A DNA stretch of 64,000 nucleotides, from contig CM042994.1 in assembly GCA_023678885.1 (NCBI GenBank), positions 14,293,073 to 14,357,072 of the forward strand. The letters are read 5' to 3'. This DNA is from Pogostemon cablin. Lineage: Eukaryota; Streptophyta; Magnoliopsida; Lamiales; Lamiaceae. A model generated the notes under the pieces. The model saw only the letters and a program-made list of their open reading frames with translations, searched no databases and was not told the origin of the DNA. Below, in pieces: positions 23,000-33,692 of the stretch. Each line of letters starts with the position of its first letter. Position 1 is the stretch's first letter. A program made the position numbers and the translations under genes.

Positions 23000-24578
23000 G
23001 TGAATATTGTTCCCACGAGATAGTTACAAATTTAATAAATAATTCTATGTATGACAATTTAATTACAAGACAAATCTGGGGGGTTTTTGAAAGGATGTCT
23101 AATTAAACTAATAAATCTAAATTTAAATAATTAAACTACAAAGAAAATAAATCAAGCAGAGAAAATGATTTAGAATTCAATAATGGAGAATTGGTAATGC
23201 TCTGGCAAACAGCTTTACTATGTGACTAATTCATCTAGACCCAAATCAATTACCTGCAGATGTTTATAAGAGGATCACTAAGCCTAGTTAAACCTCTTTG
23301 ATCAAGTATAATCTAACAATGAGCTGCAAATCCTAGGATCGATAAGGAATTAATTCTCTTTCCCGCTATAGGTATTTCATACTAAATTCCATAAAAGACT
23401 AGAGCACTAGACTTCCCTTTATAGGTACGCAATTATTAACCCCTTTTGTCTCCTTACCAATTACTTAATAATGATGTTTTACCAAGTAATTAACATTCCA
23501 AATTGATTTTCTAACACTCTTAGGTATTATAGGTCAATCCTAAGACTGTCACGTGAAACAACAATTATTATGCAGAAATAAATAATCCTATTAACTATCA
23601 ATCAGTGATACTATCAAGAATAATCAAAGGAATCAAAACTCAAAAACACAATAATATGAAGTCTCAAAATATCCTCGACAATAAGGAAATAAACAATGTG
23701 CAAAATAGTAAATCCAAGTCTAAGGTAATCAAATCACATAGTTAAATCTGTCTTAACGCCATAACATTATCAACAAAGAAACTTAGCCCATAGATTTACG
23801 GGAAAAATCACAAAGATGTAATAAATCCTAACCATTGTGTTAAAAAAGCAAAGACAAATAACTTAAAAATAAAGAATCCTTTTTGAGGACTTCGATTCTT
23901 CAATCACGATCTCCGTCGTAATCTCTGTCTTCGAACCGAGTTGCAACTCCGATTGTCTCTCTGGTGTAAGGATGGAAGGTGGGTGATTTGAATGGTGGTG
24001 TTGTGTTTTTGTGTGGTGATGAGAATGAGTTAATATAGGTGTGAGAATAGAATAAAAAAAGGAGTAAAAGGATGTGGGATCTTGAAAAATCAGGAAAAAT
24101 ATAATTATGGAAGATATGAAGGGATATTAAATTAGGAAATAATTTGGCCACCAATAAAATAGGAAATAGAGAGTAATTTTCGTAAATTTTCGGAATTCTC
24201 TCTAGCAGTTGCGCAACCTCACGGTTTTTAGCATAACTTCTTTGTCAGAATTCTGATTGAAGCGATTCTTACACCCACGCGACCCTCTCTTCTATAGATT
24301 TCTAATCATGTATCACTTTTCCTGTTTGGATTTCTACATAAATACAGAAAAATTATGGAATGTAGTCCTCTATTTCCTTGACATCTTGCACAAATTAACC
24401 CCTCATTCCAATTTAGCATTTTTTCATCCTTTTTCCTATCAATACACAACAAAATACCTCTCAAGTACCTTTTAGTCAATAATCATTCAAGGAATTAAGA
24501 TTTTTGCACATAATAGCAATTAACACTTAAAGAGGTATCAAATAGGACCCAAAATTACATGAATTTTCACTCTCATCA
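23000..24578 (-). repeat. 5' LTR of nested minus-strand element (inner end deleted)
   Basis: Sister of 16223-17865. The outer end CACTCTCATCA (24578) is intact and followed by ggtct. The inner end starts within the LTR, at GTGAATATTGTTCCCACGAG, so the sister's first ~70 bases are absent. TATA-like sequence on the minus strand lies near 24030. Confidence 0.85.
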
Positions 24579-25800
24579 GGTCTGTTAGTAGCACGTGGAA
24601 CTTATGTTGATTTTGATCTTCACCCCACTCTTATCAGCATGATTGAAAGGAACTCTTTTGCAGGGGGGACTTTTGAGGATCCTCAACAATATCTGAATAA
24701 GTTTATTGGTTATGCTAGTACACAAAAAGATGCAGGAATTCATGAAGATGCAAGGAAGATCCTATTATTTAAATTCTCGCTTACTGAAAGAGCAAGAGAT
24801 TGGTACGATGCTTTTAGTCCTGCTGACTGCACTACATGGAACGATTTGAAGATAAAATTTTTGGAGAGATATATGCCACCTTCAAAGGTATTCAAGTTGA
24901 AGCAGAAAATTTGATCAAATTATGATCAATAACAAAGAGAAGTTCCATGAACCTTGGGATAGATTTAAGGACATGCTTAGAAGGTGCCCTTAACATGGGT
25001 TGATTAAACCGCAATACATTATTGTTTTCTACAATGGCTTGGATTGTGATTTTAGAGTTCTACTTGATGCGTCATCAGGTGGAGCATTGCTTGCAAAGAC
25101 ATCTGTTGAGGCCGAGAAGCTTTTTGAGGATATTTTAATGAATTCAAGAGATTGGCCTACTGATAGATTGAGGGGAACCTATGTACTAGGGAAGGTAGCT
25201 CAATTTGAACATACTATGGTAAAGTCGAGTAGAGAGATGAGATCGTCTCTAGCATGCTAATATTAACAAGCTACTTGAATCCCAACAGAAGCAGATCATT
25301 GATTTGTCATAGAAAGTACCAATTATGATGTAGCAGGATGTTGGAAAAGAGAGACCGATCCAAGAGGAGCTAGAAGAAGCAAACTATGCCATGGGTCAAA
25401 GTATTCAAGGAACGAGGTATCCGAATAATCAAGAAACAAGAATTATTAAAGGAAATACAACAATCGTGGTCCCTTGGATAATTATCAACAACCTAGGAGG
25501 CCAGAGTTTTCATGGTGTAATCTGTACGGAGCAATGCAATCTCCTAGGGGTGTTAATCGTGGTGCAAAGATGGAAAAAGGAAAATCTGGTTTAGAGGATA
25601 TGGTGAACCGATATGTGGCTATGAATGATGCAAGGGTGGATCATTTGGAAGTGAAAATCGATTCAAATCATGAGGACTTGTCAAAGCAGATTAAGGACCT
25701 AACCTTATTGATGGGGTAGATGGCTGGGAACGTGAATCAGTTGACAAAGACAATAGTAAAGGGAAAGCTCTCATCTCAGTATAACGAACCCACCCAAAAG
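24579..25800 (+). pseudogene. gag: gag of Athila-like element, main piece
   Basis: Gag resumes after the nested element: LLVARGTYVDFDLHPTLISM, then MIERNSFAGGTFEDPQQYLN, ILLFKFSLTERARDWYDAFS and WNDLKIKFLERYMPPSKVFK (24639-24914), a typical Athila/Tat capsid. A stop at 24912 and another near 24992 interrupt it. The next block (25000-25260) reads FYNGLDCDFRVLLDASSGGA and NSRDWPTDRLRGTY. The C-terminal part (25474-25719) ends in a helical stretch VDHLEVKIDSNHEDLSKQIK. I see no zinc knuckle. It is followed by the TTCGACCA array and then the protease. Confidence 0.85.
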
Positions 25801-25884
25801 AGTGCCACGCCATCACATTGAGGTCTGGACACAGTACGAAGGTCTGATGAAGCCTGTGAAAGGGAACAATGAGAGCAGGGTTCC

Positions 25885-26240
25885 AGTTCGACCAGACTCG
25901 CTCAGTTCGACCAGACCTGATGGCCGAATTGTGGTCGAACCACTTTTAGAAAAATAAAGAAATGATACTATGTTTTTTGCTCGTAGTTCGACCAAAGCAA
26001 TCCAGTTCGACCAGACCTCTCTGGTTGAATTATGGTCAAACCAGCACCTGTTGAGCATAAAAATCAAGTTCAGATTACAGACACATAGTTTGACCAAACT
26101 TACTCAGTTCATCCAGACCTCTCTGGTTGAACTATGGTCGAACCAGAACTCGGAAAACTGAATCTATTTTCAGGTACCCAATTTGACCAAACTCATTCCG
26201 TTCGACCAGAATAATATGGTCGAACTATGGTCGAGCTACG
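25885..26240. repeat. TTCGACCA/TGGTCGAA array, four ~100-bp units
   Basis: Units begin near 25887, 25987, 26088 and 26182. Each runs TTCGACCA - short spacer - AGTTCGACCAGACC - TGGTTGAA - TATGGTCGAACC, then about 30 unrelated bases. The leading and trailing words are reverse complements, so each unit can fold. Translated, the units repeat phrases such as FDQTSLVELWSNQ, but stops interrupt. The array lies between gag and protease. Related arrays occur in the LTRs and after pol of the same element. Confidence 0.88.
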
Positions 26241-26358
26241 GCAATCGATCCCCATTTCTATACCGAATGCTACACCTGTTATTCAGAACACTCTAGTACT
26301 ATCACAAAAGCAGAATACTGAGCTCATAGTAGAAAAGAAGTGGGAAAGAGCCTAAAGA

Positions 26359-27089
26359 ATGAGAGCCGAGAAGGACAAGGTGAAGGAGGCTGAACGTGAC
26401 GAATGGGGAATTCCTAAGACAAAGATACCTTCTCAGTTTCTTTTGAGGTTAGTGAAGAAGGGGTTGGAAGAAAAGTTCAAGAGGTTTTTGGATATCATGA
26501 ACAAAATAAGCTTGAACATTTCTTTTTCTGAAGCAATCATGGAGATGTCGTATTATGCTCGATTTTGAAGGATATCATATTGAAGAAGTGAAGCTTGAAC
26601 GGAGTTGAAATAGTAAGTCTATCAGAGAATTGCAACTCGATCATTTAGACGAAGTTGCCATAGAAGCTGAAGGATCCGAGAAGCTTCACTATTTTATGTG
26701 AGATTGGAAAGGGGCCATCACGAAAAGTTTTGTGTGATCTTGGTGCAAGCATCAACTTGATGTCGGCCTTATCTATATTCAAGAAGCTGAGTTTGGTGGA
26801 GCTTGCTCCCACAACAGTAGCTCTGCAATTGGCAGATAAGTATATTGCTATTGCTGGAGCTATGATTGATGTCCAAAAGAGGGAGCTTAGATTGAGAATG
26901 GATAAAGAAGAGGGTCTTTTCAACCTAGATAAAGCAATGATGATGCCGATAGAGATGCTGTGCTACAGCATTAATGTGGTGAATGAGATTGTGAAGGAAG
27001 ATATGTCCTTAATCCTTTCAAAGGATCCCTTGGAGACATGCTTGGCGGAGTCTCTTACTTTTCTTACCATGGAGCTTGATGAGCTCTGA
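26359..27089 (+). pseudogene. pol: Aspartic protease region of Athila-like element
   Basis: A linker (IPSQFLLRLVKKGLEEKFKR, 26359-26568) precedes the protease active site CDLGASINLM (26733-26762). The frame is open for 119 residues from MCDLGASINLMSALSIFKKL to 27089. After LQLADKYIA it jumps to IAGAMIDVQKRELRLRMDKE. Compared with the nested element's protease (LQLADRSITHPRGVV ... ILGRPFLATARALIDVE) about 35-40 residues between these blocks are gone, including the ILGRPFL block. The enzyme could therefore not fold normally even without the upstream stops. Confidence 0.82.
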
Positions 27090-27374
27090 GATATATATTG
27101 AATTTCTTGAAAATTTACTTGTTTTGGGTGATGATAGGTATGAACCAAAAAGAACCAAGCTTGATTAAGTTAAGTGAACTAAGCAATACCTCTCATTAGA
27201 TAGAGAAAGCACATCGAAGGAAGAAAAGGAGGAGTTGAAACCACTACTGGAACAGTTGAAGTACACCTATCTAGTCGAGAATGAAACTTATTCAGTAATT
27301 GTATCTTATTCTCTTAGTAATGATCAACTTGAAGAGTTGTTAGATGTGCTTTGGAAGTATAGTCTGCAATTGCT

Positions 27375-28300
27375 TGGTCTCTTAATGATTTGAAAGGTAT
27401 TAGTCCATCGTATTACAAGCATAAGATAAGGTTGTTAGATAAAGTTAAGGATTGTATTAAGAATCAGAGGAGGGTTAACCCCTCGATTCAAGAAGTGTTT
27501 ATGAAGCAAATCTTAACATGGTTAGATATAGGAATTATTTATCCAATTAGTGATAGTCCACATGTGAGTCCATTACATGCATGACTATTGTGAAAGCCAA
27601 TGATGGTGAGACCTTAGCCACTAGGATTCCTAAAGGATGACGTGTGTGTACGGATTACAAGAAACTGAATAAAAATACATGCAAAGACCATTTCTCTCTC
27701 CTTTTCAGGGATCAAATGTTAGACCGTTTAGTAGGGTATGAGTTTTATTGTTTCTTGGACGGGTACTCGGGTTATAAACAAATCATGATTGCGCCCGAGG
27801 ATCAAGAAAATACTAATTTTACTTGCCCGTATAGAACCTTTACTTTTAGAAAGATGCCTTTTGGGTTATGTAATGCACTTGCTACATTCCAGCGTTGTAT
27901 GATAGCCATATTTGATGGTTTGATAGAGAAGATCATCGAGGTGTTTATGGATGATTTCTCTATTTTTAGTTCCTCCTTTGATATTTGTTTGTTTAACTTA
28001 TCTATTGTTTTGAAGAGATGTCAAGAAACTAATCTTGTCTTGAATTGGGAGAAGTGCCACTTCATGGTGAGAGATGGGATTGTTCTTGGGCATCATGTTT
28101 TGACTAAGGGATTGCAGGTTGATAGAGCCAAGGTGGTGGCGATTGAGAAGCTTCCACCACCTACTAATGAGAAGGGAGTGCGGTCCTTACTTGGACACGC
28201 CGGATTCTATAGAAGATTTATAAAAGACTTCTCAAAATACTTCAAGCTCTTATCTCACTTATTTGAATAGGATGTTCCTTTTGTTTTTGATGATGAATGT
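27375..28300 (+). pseudogene. pol: Reverse transcriptase of Athila-like element
   Basis: RT domain with IRLLDKVKDCIKNQRRVNPS, VCTDYKKLNKNTCKDHFSLL, FLDGYSGYKQIMIAPEDQEN, CPYRTFTFRKMPFGLCNALA and the catalytic FMDDFSIF (~27940-27965), which is intact. It ends with LLGHAGFYRRFIKDFSKYFK. Stops lie at 27582, around 27592-27610 and at 28268. From 27644 the frame is open for 208 residues. The region 27090-27374 upstream is the usual protease-RT spacer with several stops. Sequence is of the Athila/Tat type. Confidence 0.9.
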
Positions 28301-28896
28301 CAAACTCATTTTCAGGTTTTGAAAGAGGTGCTTATTACTACACCTATCTTGATCACACCAGATTGGACTCAGCCGTGTGTACTTATGTGTGATGCAAGTG
28401 ATCTAGCACTTGGAGTGGTGCTCGGGCAGTTGAGAGAAAAGAAGTTCTGCGTTATCTACTATGCGAGTAAGACTTTTGATGCAGCACAAAAAAACTACAT
28501 TGTTACTGAAAAGGAGTTTTTAGCAGTGACGTATGCATTCAATAAGTTTCGACAGTACTTAGTTGGCATGAAGACTATAGTGTACACGAATAATTCTACG
28601 ATCAGGTACTTGATGGAGAAGAATGAGGCAAAGCTCAAAATTATTAGATGGATCCTTCTTCCACAAGAATTTGATATGGCGATCCGAGACAAGAAAGGAA
28701 CAAAAAATATTTGGCGGATCACATATCAAGGTCGGAGACAAGGGAACATTGTGATGATTCTTTTGAATATATAGAAGAAATGTTCCCCGATGAGAAGATT
28801 ATGACGGTGTTTGCTGAAGGAGCAGAGAAAACTTACGTTATCACTGCTCAAGGGATGGATCTGTGGTATACTGATTATGTTAATTAATTGTCGTAG
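28301..28896 (+). pseudogene. pol: RNase H of Athila-like element
   Basis: RNase H degrades the RNA strand during copying. Landmarks are FQVLKEVLITTPILITPDWT, CVLMCDASDLALGVVLGQ, CVIYYASKTFDAAQKNYIVT and TEKEFLAVTYAFNKFRQYL. The usual YTDHS block reads YTNNSTIRYL, so the conserved Asp is Asn here. The hinge to integrase has a frame change near 28715: KKGTKNIWRITYQG replaces a NxxADHLSR-type motif that can be read in the next frame as ADHISR. The tail FEYIEEMFPDEKIM continues to a stop near 28886. Confidence 0.85.
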
Positions 28897-30116
28897 GTGA
28901 AATTCCTAAAGGTCTCAATAGGTTTCAACTTGCCAAATTCAAAAGATGTTGAGACTTTCATATGGTATGATCTGTTTGTCTACAAGATTTGTACGGATTC
29001 TATCGTCCGCAGGTGTTTGCCCGAGATAGAGATGGAGAGTGTTCTTGATTTTTACCATGCACAACCTAACAGAGGGCATTTCGGAGCCTAAAAGACAGCA
29101 GCTAAGGTACTTCAATCTGCTTTATATTGACTACCCTATTTAAAGATTGTAAATCATATGTAGCATCATGCGATAGATGTCAAAGGATGGGAAATATAAG
29201 TAAAAGGGATGAGATGCCACTTCATCCAAGCACTGTGGTTGAGATCTTCGATGTATGGGGAATTGATTTTATGGGGCTTTTCCATATCTAATGGATTTCT
29301 CTACATCCTTCTTGTTGTTGATTATGTTTCTAAGTGAGTGGAAGCAATTCTTACTCGCATGATGATGCAAAGACAGTTTTGTCATTCTTGAAGAAGCATG
29401 TCTTTGCTCGCTATGGAGTTCCTAGAGCTCTTGTGAATGATGGAAGTACACACTTCGTCAACAACTTATTGAAAGAGTTCTCAAGGATTATGGTGTTAAG
29501 CATAGGGTTACTACACCCTATTATCCTCAAGCAATTGGGGATGCTAAAGTCTCTAACCAGCAAGTGAAGCAAATTTTGGAGAAGGTAGTCAGAACCAATA
29601 GGAAAGAATGGACTATGATGCTCGATAATGATTTTTGGGGGTTACGGACTGCATACAAGACTGTGCTAGACATGTCATCTTATCAAATCATCTATGGAAA
29701 GTCATGCCATTTATCCGTAGTGATTCAGCATAATTTTTTTTGGGCATTAAGAAGTTTGAACTTGTGTCTTAAGGATCAAAAGGAGTTGAGAATGACTCAC
29801 ATCAATCAATCGGATGAGTTCAGGAATCGAGCCTACAAGAACTCGGTGATCTACAAAGAGAGAATGAAGAAGTGGCATGATCACTTTTAAGGAATTTAAG
29901 CAAGGCGATGAGGTATTACTCTTTAACTCTCGTTTAAAGCTTTTTTCAAAAAAATTAAAATCGAAGTAGACACTATCGTTCATGATTCATAGAGCCTGTG
30001 GAGGGGGGAGTTTTGAGTTGATAGATAAAGACGGAGAAGCGGCAAACAGGCATCAATTGAAGCACTTTAAGTCGCCAGATGATGCTTGTGTCATCTTTGA
30101 GGATACCTTACATTGA
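28897..30116 (+). pseudogene. pol: Integrase of Athila-like element
   Basis: Zinc finger pieces are FYHAQPNRGHFGA (29053-29090) and, after a frame change, ASCDRCQRMGNISKRDEMPL (~29161-29220). The core has the first Asp in WGIDFMGLFP (~29260), the second in ALVNDGSTHFVNN (~29430-29465). The catalytic Glu position, in the frame AIGDAKVSNQQVKQILEK (~29530-29580), is Lys. The C-terminal part (29564-29890) reads MDMSSYQIIYGK-like LDMSSYQIIYGKSCHL, then FKQGDEVLLFNSRLKLF and NRHQLKHFKSPDDACVIF to the final TGA at 30114-30116. At least four frame changes or stops are present. Confidence 0.85.
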
Positions 30117-30286
30117 GATTGGTATCATCGTGACTCTCCGACGTTAAATAGGAGCGCTTGTTTGGGCTTTCCCTCGTGTTTCATTGCTTTATTATTTCTT
30201 TCATGTCAGCAAGAAATTTTTATATTTAAGGTGCTTACATATCTACAATTACATTTCTTTGCAAACATAGTTTCGACTATAGTTTC

Positions 30287-30303
30287 TACTAAGTTTGGGG
30301 GCT
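30287..30303 (+). other. Internal purine tract after pol (Athila-like element)
   Basis: ACTAAGTTTGGGGGCT lies 171 bases after the integrase stop. Its core is that of the LTR-adjacent purine tract at 40671-40681. The other two gypsy elements of the nest have a similar tract at the same place (19594-19609 and 43093-43106, minus strand). Confidence 0.6.
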
Positions 30304-30604
30304 GTGATGTACGTACCTCATCGTAGCACCAAGAGTATAATCTTTTCTTCGTAACGTTTGCTAGGAGAATTGATTTTTTGCGATATATTTAAACTTTAAT
30401 CGATTTTGATATATTGATTTTAACAATTTGCCTAGTGTTCAGTTGTGTTTGTTTTTTATAGTGTGAGCGGAGTAGTATACATGATTTTTATATAATCTAA
30501 GAGTGGTTCTCTAGCTTTTGTTTTGACTTAATATGATGTTTTATGTTGTTTTAGAGTCTGAGTTTTATAAGAGACGAAGAAAAGTTTGAAAAACAAATGT
30601 CTGG

Positions 30605-30895
30605 AAGCTAGTTCGACCAGACTCTTGTGGTTCAACCAAGATGTTATGGTCGAACGACGGTCGAACTGCATTCCAGAGTGTTTATTTAGCTTACAGAAGG
30701 CTAGTTTGACCAAGCCCATCTTGTTCGACCAACATTCTCTGGTCGAATAGTGATCGTACTGGACAAGGGAGACTTTTCAGATTATAGAGGGTCAGTTCGA
30801 CCAAACCTATCTCGTTCGACCAACACTTCTGGTTGAACGGTGGTCGAACTGAACTCGTTTCAGTGAAAAGCTGCTCCGTTTGACCTGGTGACCCT
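30605..30895. repeat. TTCGACCA/TGGTCGAA array after pol, three ~92-bp units
   Basis: Units start near 30612, 30705 and 30796 and have the same internal order as the gag-protease array. A fourth, partial unit continues beyond the inserted solo LTR at 31321-31410 (TTCGACCATGCTATTCGACT). Both the order of words and the ~30-base spacers match the other arrays loosely. Confidence 0.85.
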
Positions 30896-30901
30896 AGTTA
30901 G

Positions 30902-31320
30902 TGTTAGTTTTTGTCGAGAATAAAATAATGATTTCTTTTATTTTCTTTGTCCCACATTGGATGAAGAGTAAAAGGGGAAGGATTTCTTAAGCTATATAAG
31001 GAGGCTCTTGTACTTTATGTCAAGTGCACCAATCAAGTATATTTTAATCTTTGTATTTGATTCTAGTTATATTCATTTTTTTTATTCTTAGTTGTGAGAA
31101 TGGGGAGAAAGGTGTGAAATAGTTAAAATTTTGTAAGAGTGTAGGGATTGGGGTCAGGAGAAAGAAATTCTGTGTGATTATATAAAATTTTCACGTAGTG
31201 GTATTTTCTTGGTCCGTGATTTTTCTCCGGGTTTAGAGTTTTTCTGTAAATTCTTGTGTGCTTTTTATGGTCTTCTTTATTTGTCCCTTAGGAATGATTG
31301 GAGATTTTATTATCCCAACA
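30902..31320 (+). repeat. Copia-type solo LTR (419 bp)
   Basis: Ends are TGTTAGTTTTTGTCGAG and TTATTATCCCAACA, flanked by gttag (30897-30901) and gttcg (31321-31325), a 5-bp duplication with one change. Inside are TCCCACATTGG near the start, a TATA box CTATATAAGG (30992-31001) and GTCCGTGATTTTTCTCC near the end. These three landmarks are common in short copia LTRs of plants. It splits the TTCGACCA array. Confidence 0.85.
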
Positions 31321-31650
31321 GTTCGACCATGCTATTCGACTCGAATTGGGTCTGGAAATCACGAATATAGGCAGTTTTCTGCATTGTTCGACCATTCTCC
31401 CGTCATTCTTTCTCGAGCTCTCATTCCGATCAGTAAGGAATTCACTCTAAACTTATTCCACACTTAATTCTTACCCCCCACACACTTCCACATCCAAGAT
31501 TTGGAGGATTAAAGTCCAAATTTGGACTATTCCATTTAATTTTTGGGGATTTTTGCTAAACGTCATACACACACCATATCCGGAGATAAAGATATGTTTT
31601 CTTAACTATTCACTCATGGATTGAAGTGAATTATACTTAGTGAAGATTGG

Positions 31651-32168
31651 GTAAGTTTATTAAATATGTCTTTAGTCGGAATTGAAGTATTGTTTTTGGT
31701 GTTCTTGTTGAGATTTTACATGAATTTGCATGGGTTCAATTTACGTTGGATTGATACGATTTTGTAAAAATGATGATGCAAATCTTACGAGCTTGAGTTT
31801 AATTTCGAAATGTATGTATGGGCTTGTTGGATTGAAGTGACATATTTGAGCAATTGAAGTGTGGAAGTTGAGCATGCTTGAGTTATTATTTGATTTTAGT
31901 TTAATTTTGGGCATGTTGGTTTGTGAAGTACGTTGAATATGTGAAGTAAGGCTTAAGATTTTCTATTTTAGTTTTTTCTTGATTGAAGGTATTGAGGATT
32001 TATACTCTATGTTTTTGAAGTTACACTTGAGATTATGGGAAGATTGATTCATGAAATGATTATTGCATACGAATTTGAAGTCTTGAGTAGAATTAACGCT
32101 TTAATTAGTCCTAAGTTGGTATACTTGCTTTATTTCCTCTATTGTGTATTGAAATATAATCTTTGTAG
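31651..32168 (+). other. Probable intron before the extra Athila-type ORF
   Basis: A strong plant donor site GG|GTAAGTTT (31651) and an acceptor TAATCTTTGTAG|G (32168) bracket 518 bases that are T-rich and full of stops, as plant introns are. The reading frame of the downstream ORF opens exactly at the acceptor and has no ATG of its own until residue 66. Spliced transcripts for the extra 3' ORF are known in plant Athila-group elements; splicing here is inferred from sequence only. Confidence 0.5.
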
Positions 32169-33692
32169 GTAAAGGAATTGCTATACCTTCAAAAAGGAAG
32201 AAGACTAATCCTCCTAAGAAGGGTGAAGTTGCAAAGAAGTTTAAGAGGGATAAGGGGAGGCCTTCTGATTTCGATATACAGATTTATAAGTGGGAGGAGA
32301 AGGAAGACCTATGGGGAGCTATTGCAGATAAGATATCGAGAACTCGTTATCAGGATGACCAAGCAATGTTGGAAACAAACATCATCAACGATATTCGATG
32401 GATGTTTAATCGAGTAGGGAATACTCAGTTTATAGAGCTGAAGAGGGAGACATATTTCCACATCAAAACTGAAGTTTTGTGTACGATGAGAGTTGATTGT
32501 GGAGATTACTATCTTTCTTATAGCTTGTGGATGCAGATTGGAGGTCAACTTAAGTTAATGTATGCGAACGAGTTCAATGAGATGGTTGGATGTCCAACTG
32601 GAATTGCTGCAACGGAGCATGGGGATTTTAATGTTGATGACTTTTGGAGGTCTATTTCGGGAAGGCAAGGTGATTACAATACAAATACTGCTAAGGTAGC
32701 TTTTATTCGCACCCGCGTGACAGCATACATGGACCGGATCCTGAGCAACACATTATTTGCATGATTAGAGGAAAGTTATATACCTAGAGGAGAGCTATAT
32801 GTGCTATGGTGTATGATGAATGGAGTTTATTTTAATGCAGGGGCGTACTTTTTCCAGCAGCTGTATAAGTTCTCTACTCGCTTATTATAAAAAGTCAACA
32901 TCAGGGGTTGATTACTCCGGTAGCAGAGCATTATCATGTTAACTTGTCTAGGTATCGGCTAGTTTAAGGAGATCCAAATGTGATTTTGTCATCTTATGTG
33001 AGGATGGGATTGATTCAAAGAAGTGATGATGTATTGATGTTCATTCGTGGAAAGAACCAGATTTCTTTTAAGTTTCCATTGCTTGTTAATCTTACTACTA
33101 TTCAGATCAATGATAATCTGTTAATGAACACTCTAGAGCATGTCTGTTAATGAACACTCCGGAGCACAAAGCGATATCTGACACTTGTTTGGAAGAAGGA
33201 AACTGGAGGCTTTTAGCTAAGATGCATCCTCAGGGTGTCTATATTGAAGAGGATATGATCTTAGTGGGAGATCTAGCAGACTTCGTGGACAAAAATGAGG
33301 AGTAGCAGCAACCGGCTCATGAGTATCCGTAGATGGGGTTACCTCCGATGCAGCTGCAACAACAGTCAGAGCCACAACAGTATCAGTAATATGAGCCACC
33401 ACCACAGCAGCAGCAAGACTTCTGGCAGTCCCAGGATCATTTCTATAGAGAGCTGTTCAGACTGATGAACGAGCTTTTTGCCACTTTGAATGCGAATCAG
33501 CAGGAGATAAATCGACAGTTGGCATTGGCGAATACAAATTATGTTGTTCTCAACCTCAGATATGATGCGATGGATAGAAAGTTGGGAGAGATGAATGACA
33601 ACTATGAGGCACTGGATAGAAAAGTCGATAGCTTTATCAGAGATTTCGACGAATGGCACAATGATAATGATGATGATACTTTGGAGGAGTAG
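32168..33692 (+). pseudogene. Extra 3' ORF of Athila-like element (ATHILA ORF-1-like; env-like position)
   Basis: This ORF lies downstream of pol, where Athila elements carry an additional gene of unsettled role. The frame opens at 32168 (GKGIAIPSKRKKTNPPKKGE, very basic), then WEEKEDLWGAIADKISRTRY and FIELKRETYFHIKTEVLCTM, YYLSYSLWMQIGGQLKLMYA, to a TGA at 32762. It continues as ESYIPRGELYVLWCMMNGVY. A 26-bp duplication (33116-33168) shifts the frame. The end has a Gln/Pro-rich linker (33300-33415) and a probable coiled coil, FATLNANQQEINRQLALANT to ALDRKVDSFIRDFDEWHNDN, with a stop at 33690. I see no membrane segment or signal peptide, so an envelope function is not supported here. Confidence 0.65.

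Larger units (their letters stand above)
16223..24578 (-). mobile_element. Nested non-autonomous Athila/Tat-like gypsy element (gag-protease only, 8.36 kb)
   Basis: A complete insertion bounded by the duplication ggtct, with TG...CA ends. In its own direction it has a 5' LTR (24578 to ~23000), a decayed primer binding site (22997-22981), gag (22859-21201), a GC-rich linker, a protease (20960-19913), a 3' UTR and a 3' LTR. Between the protease and the 3' UTR there is no RT, RNase H or integrase, so it relied on enzymes supplied in trans. It interrupts gag of the plus-strand Athila-like element. Confidence 0.87.

Noticed and set aside
30303..30330. TGTGATGTACG after the internal purine tract as the start of another LTR
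   Set aside because: No matching LTR end, primer site or second copy is present in the window, and the same internal tract occurs after pol in two other elements.
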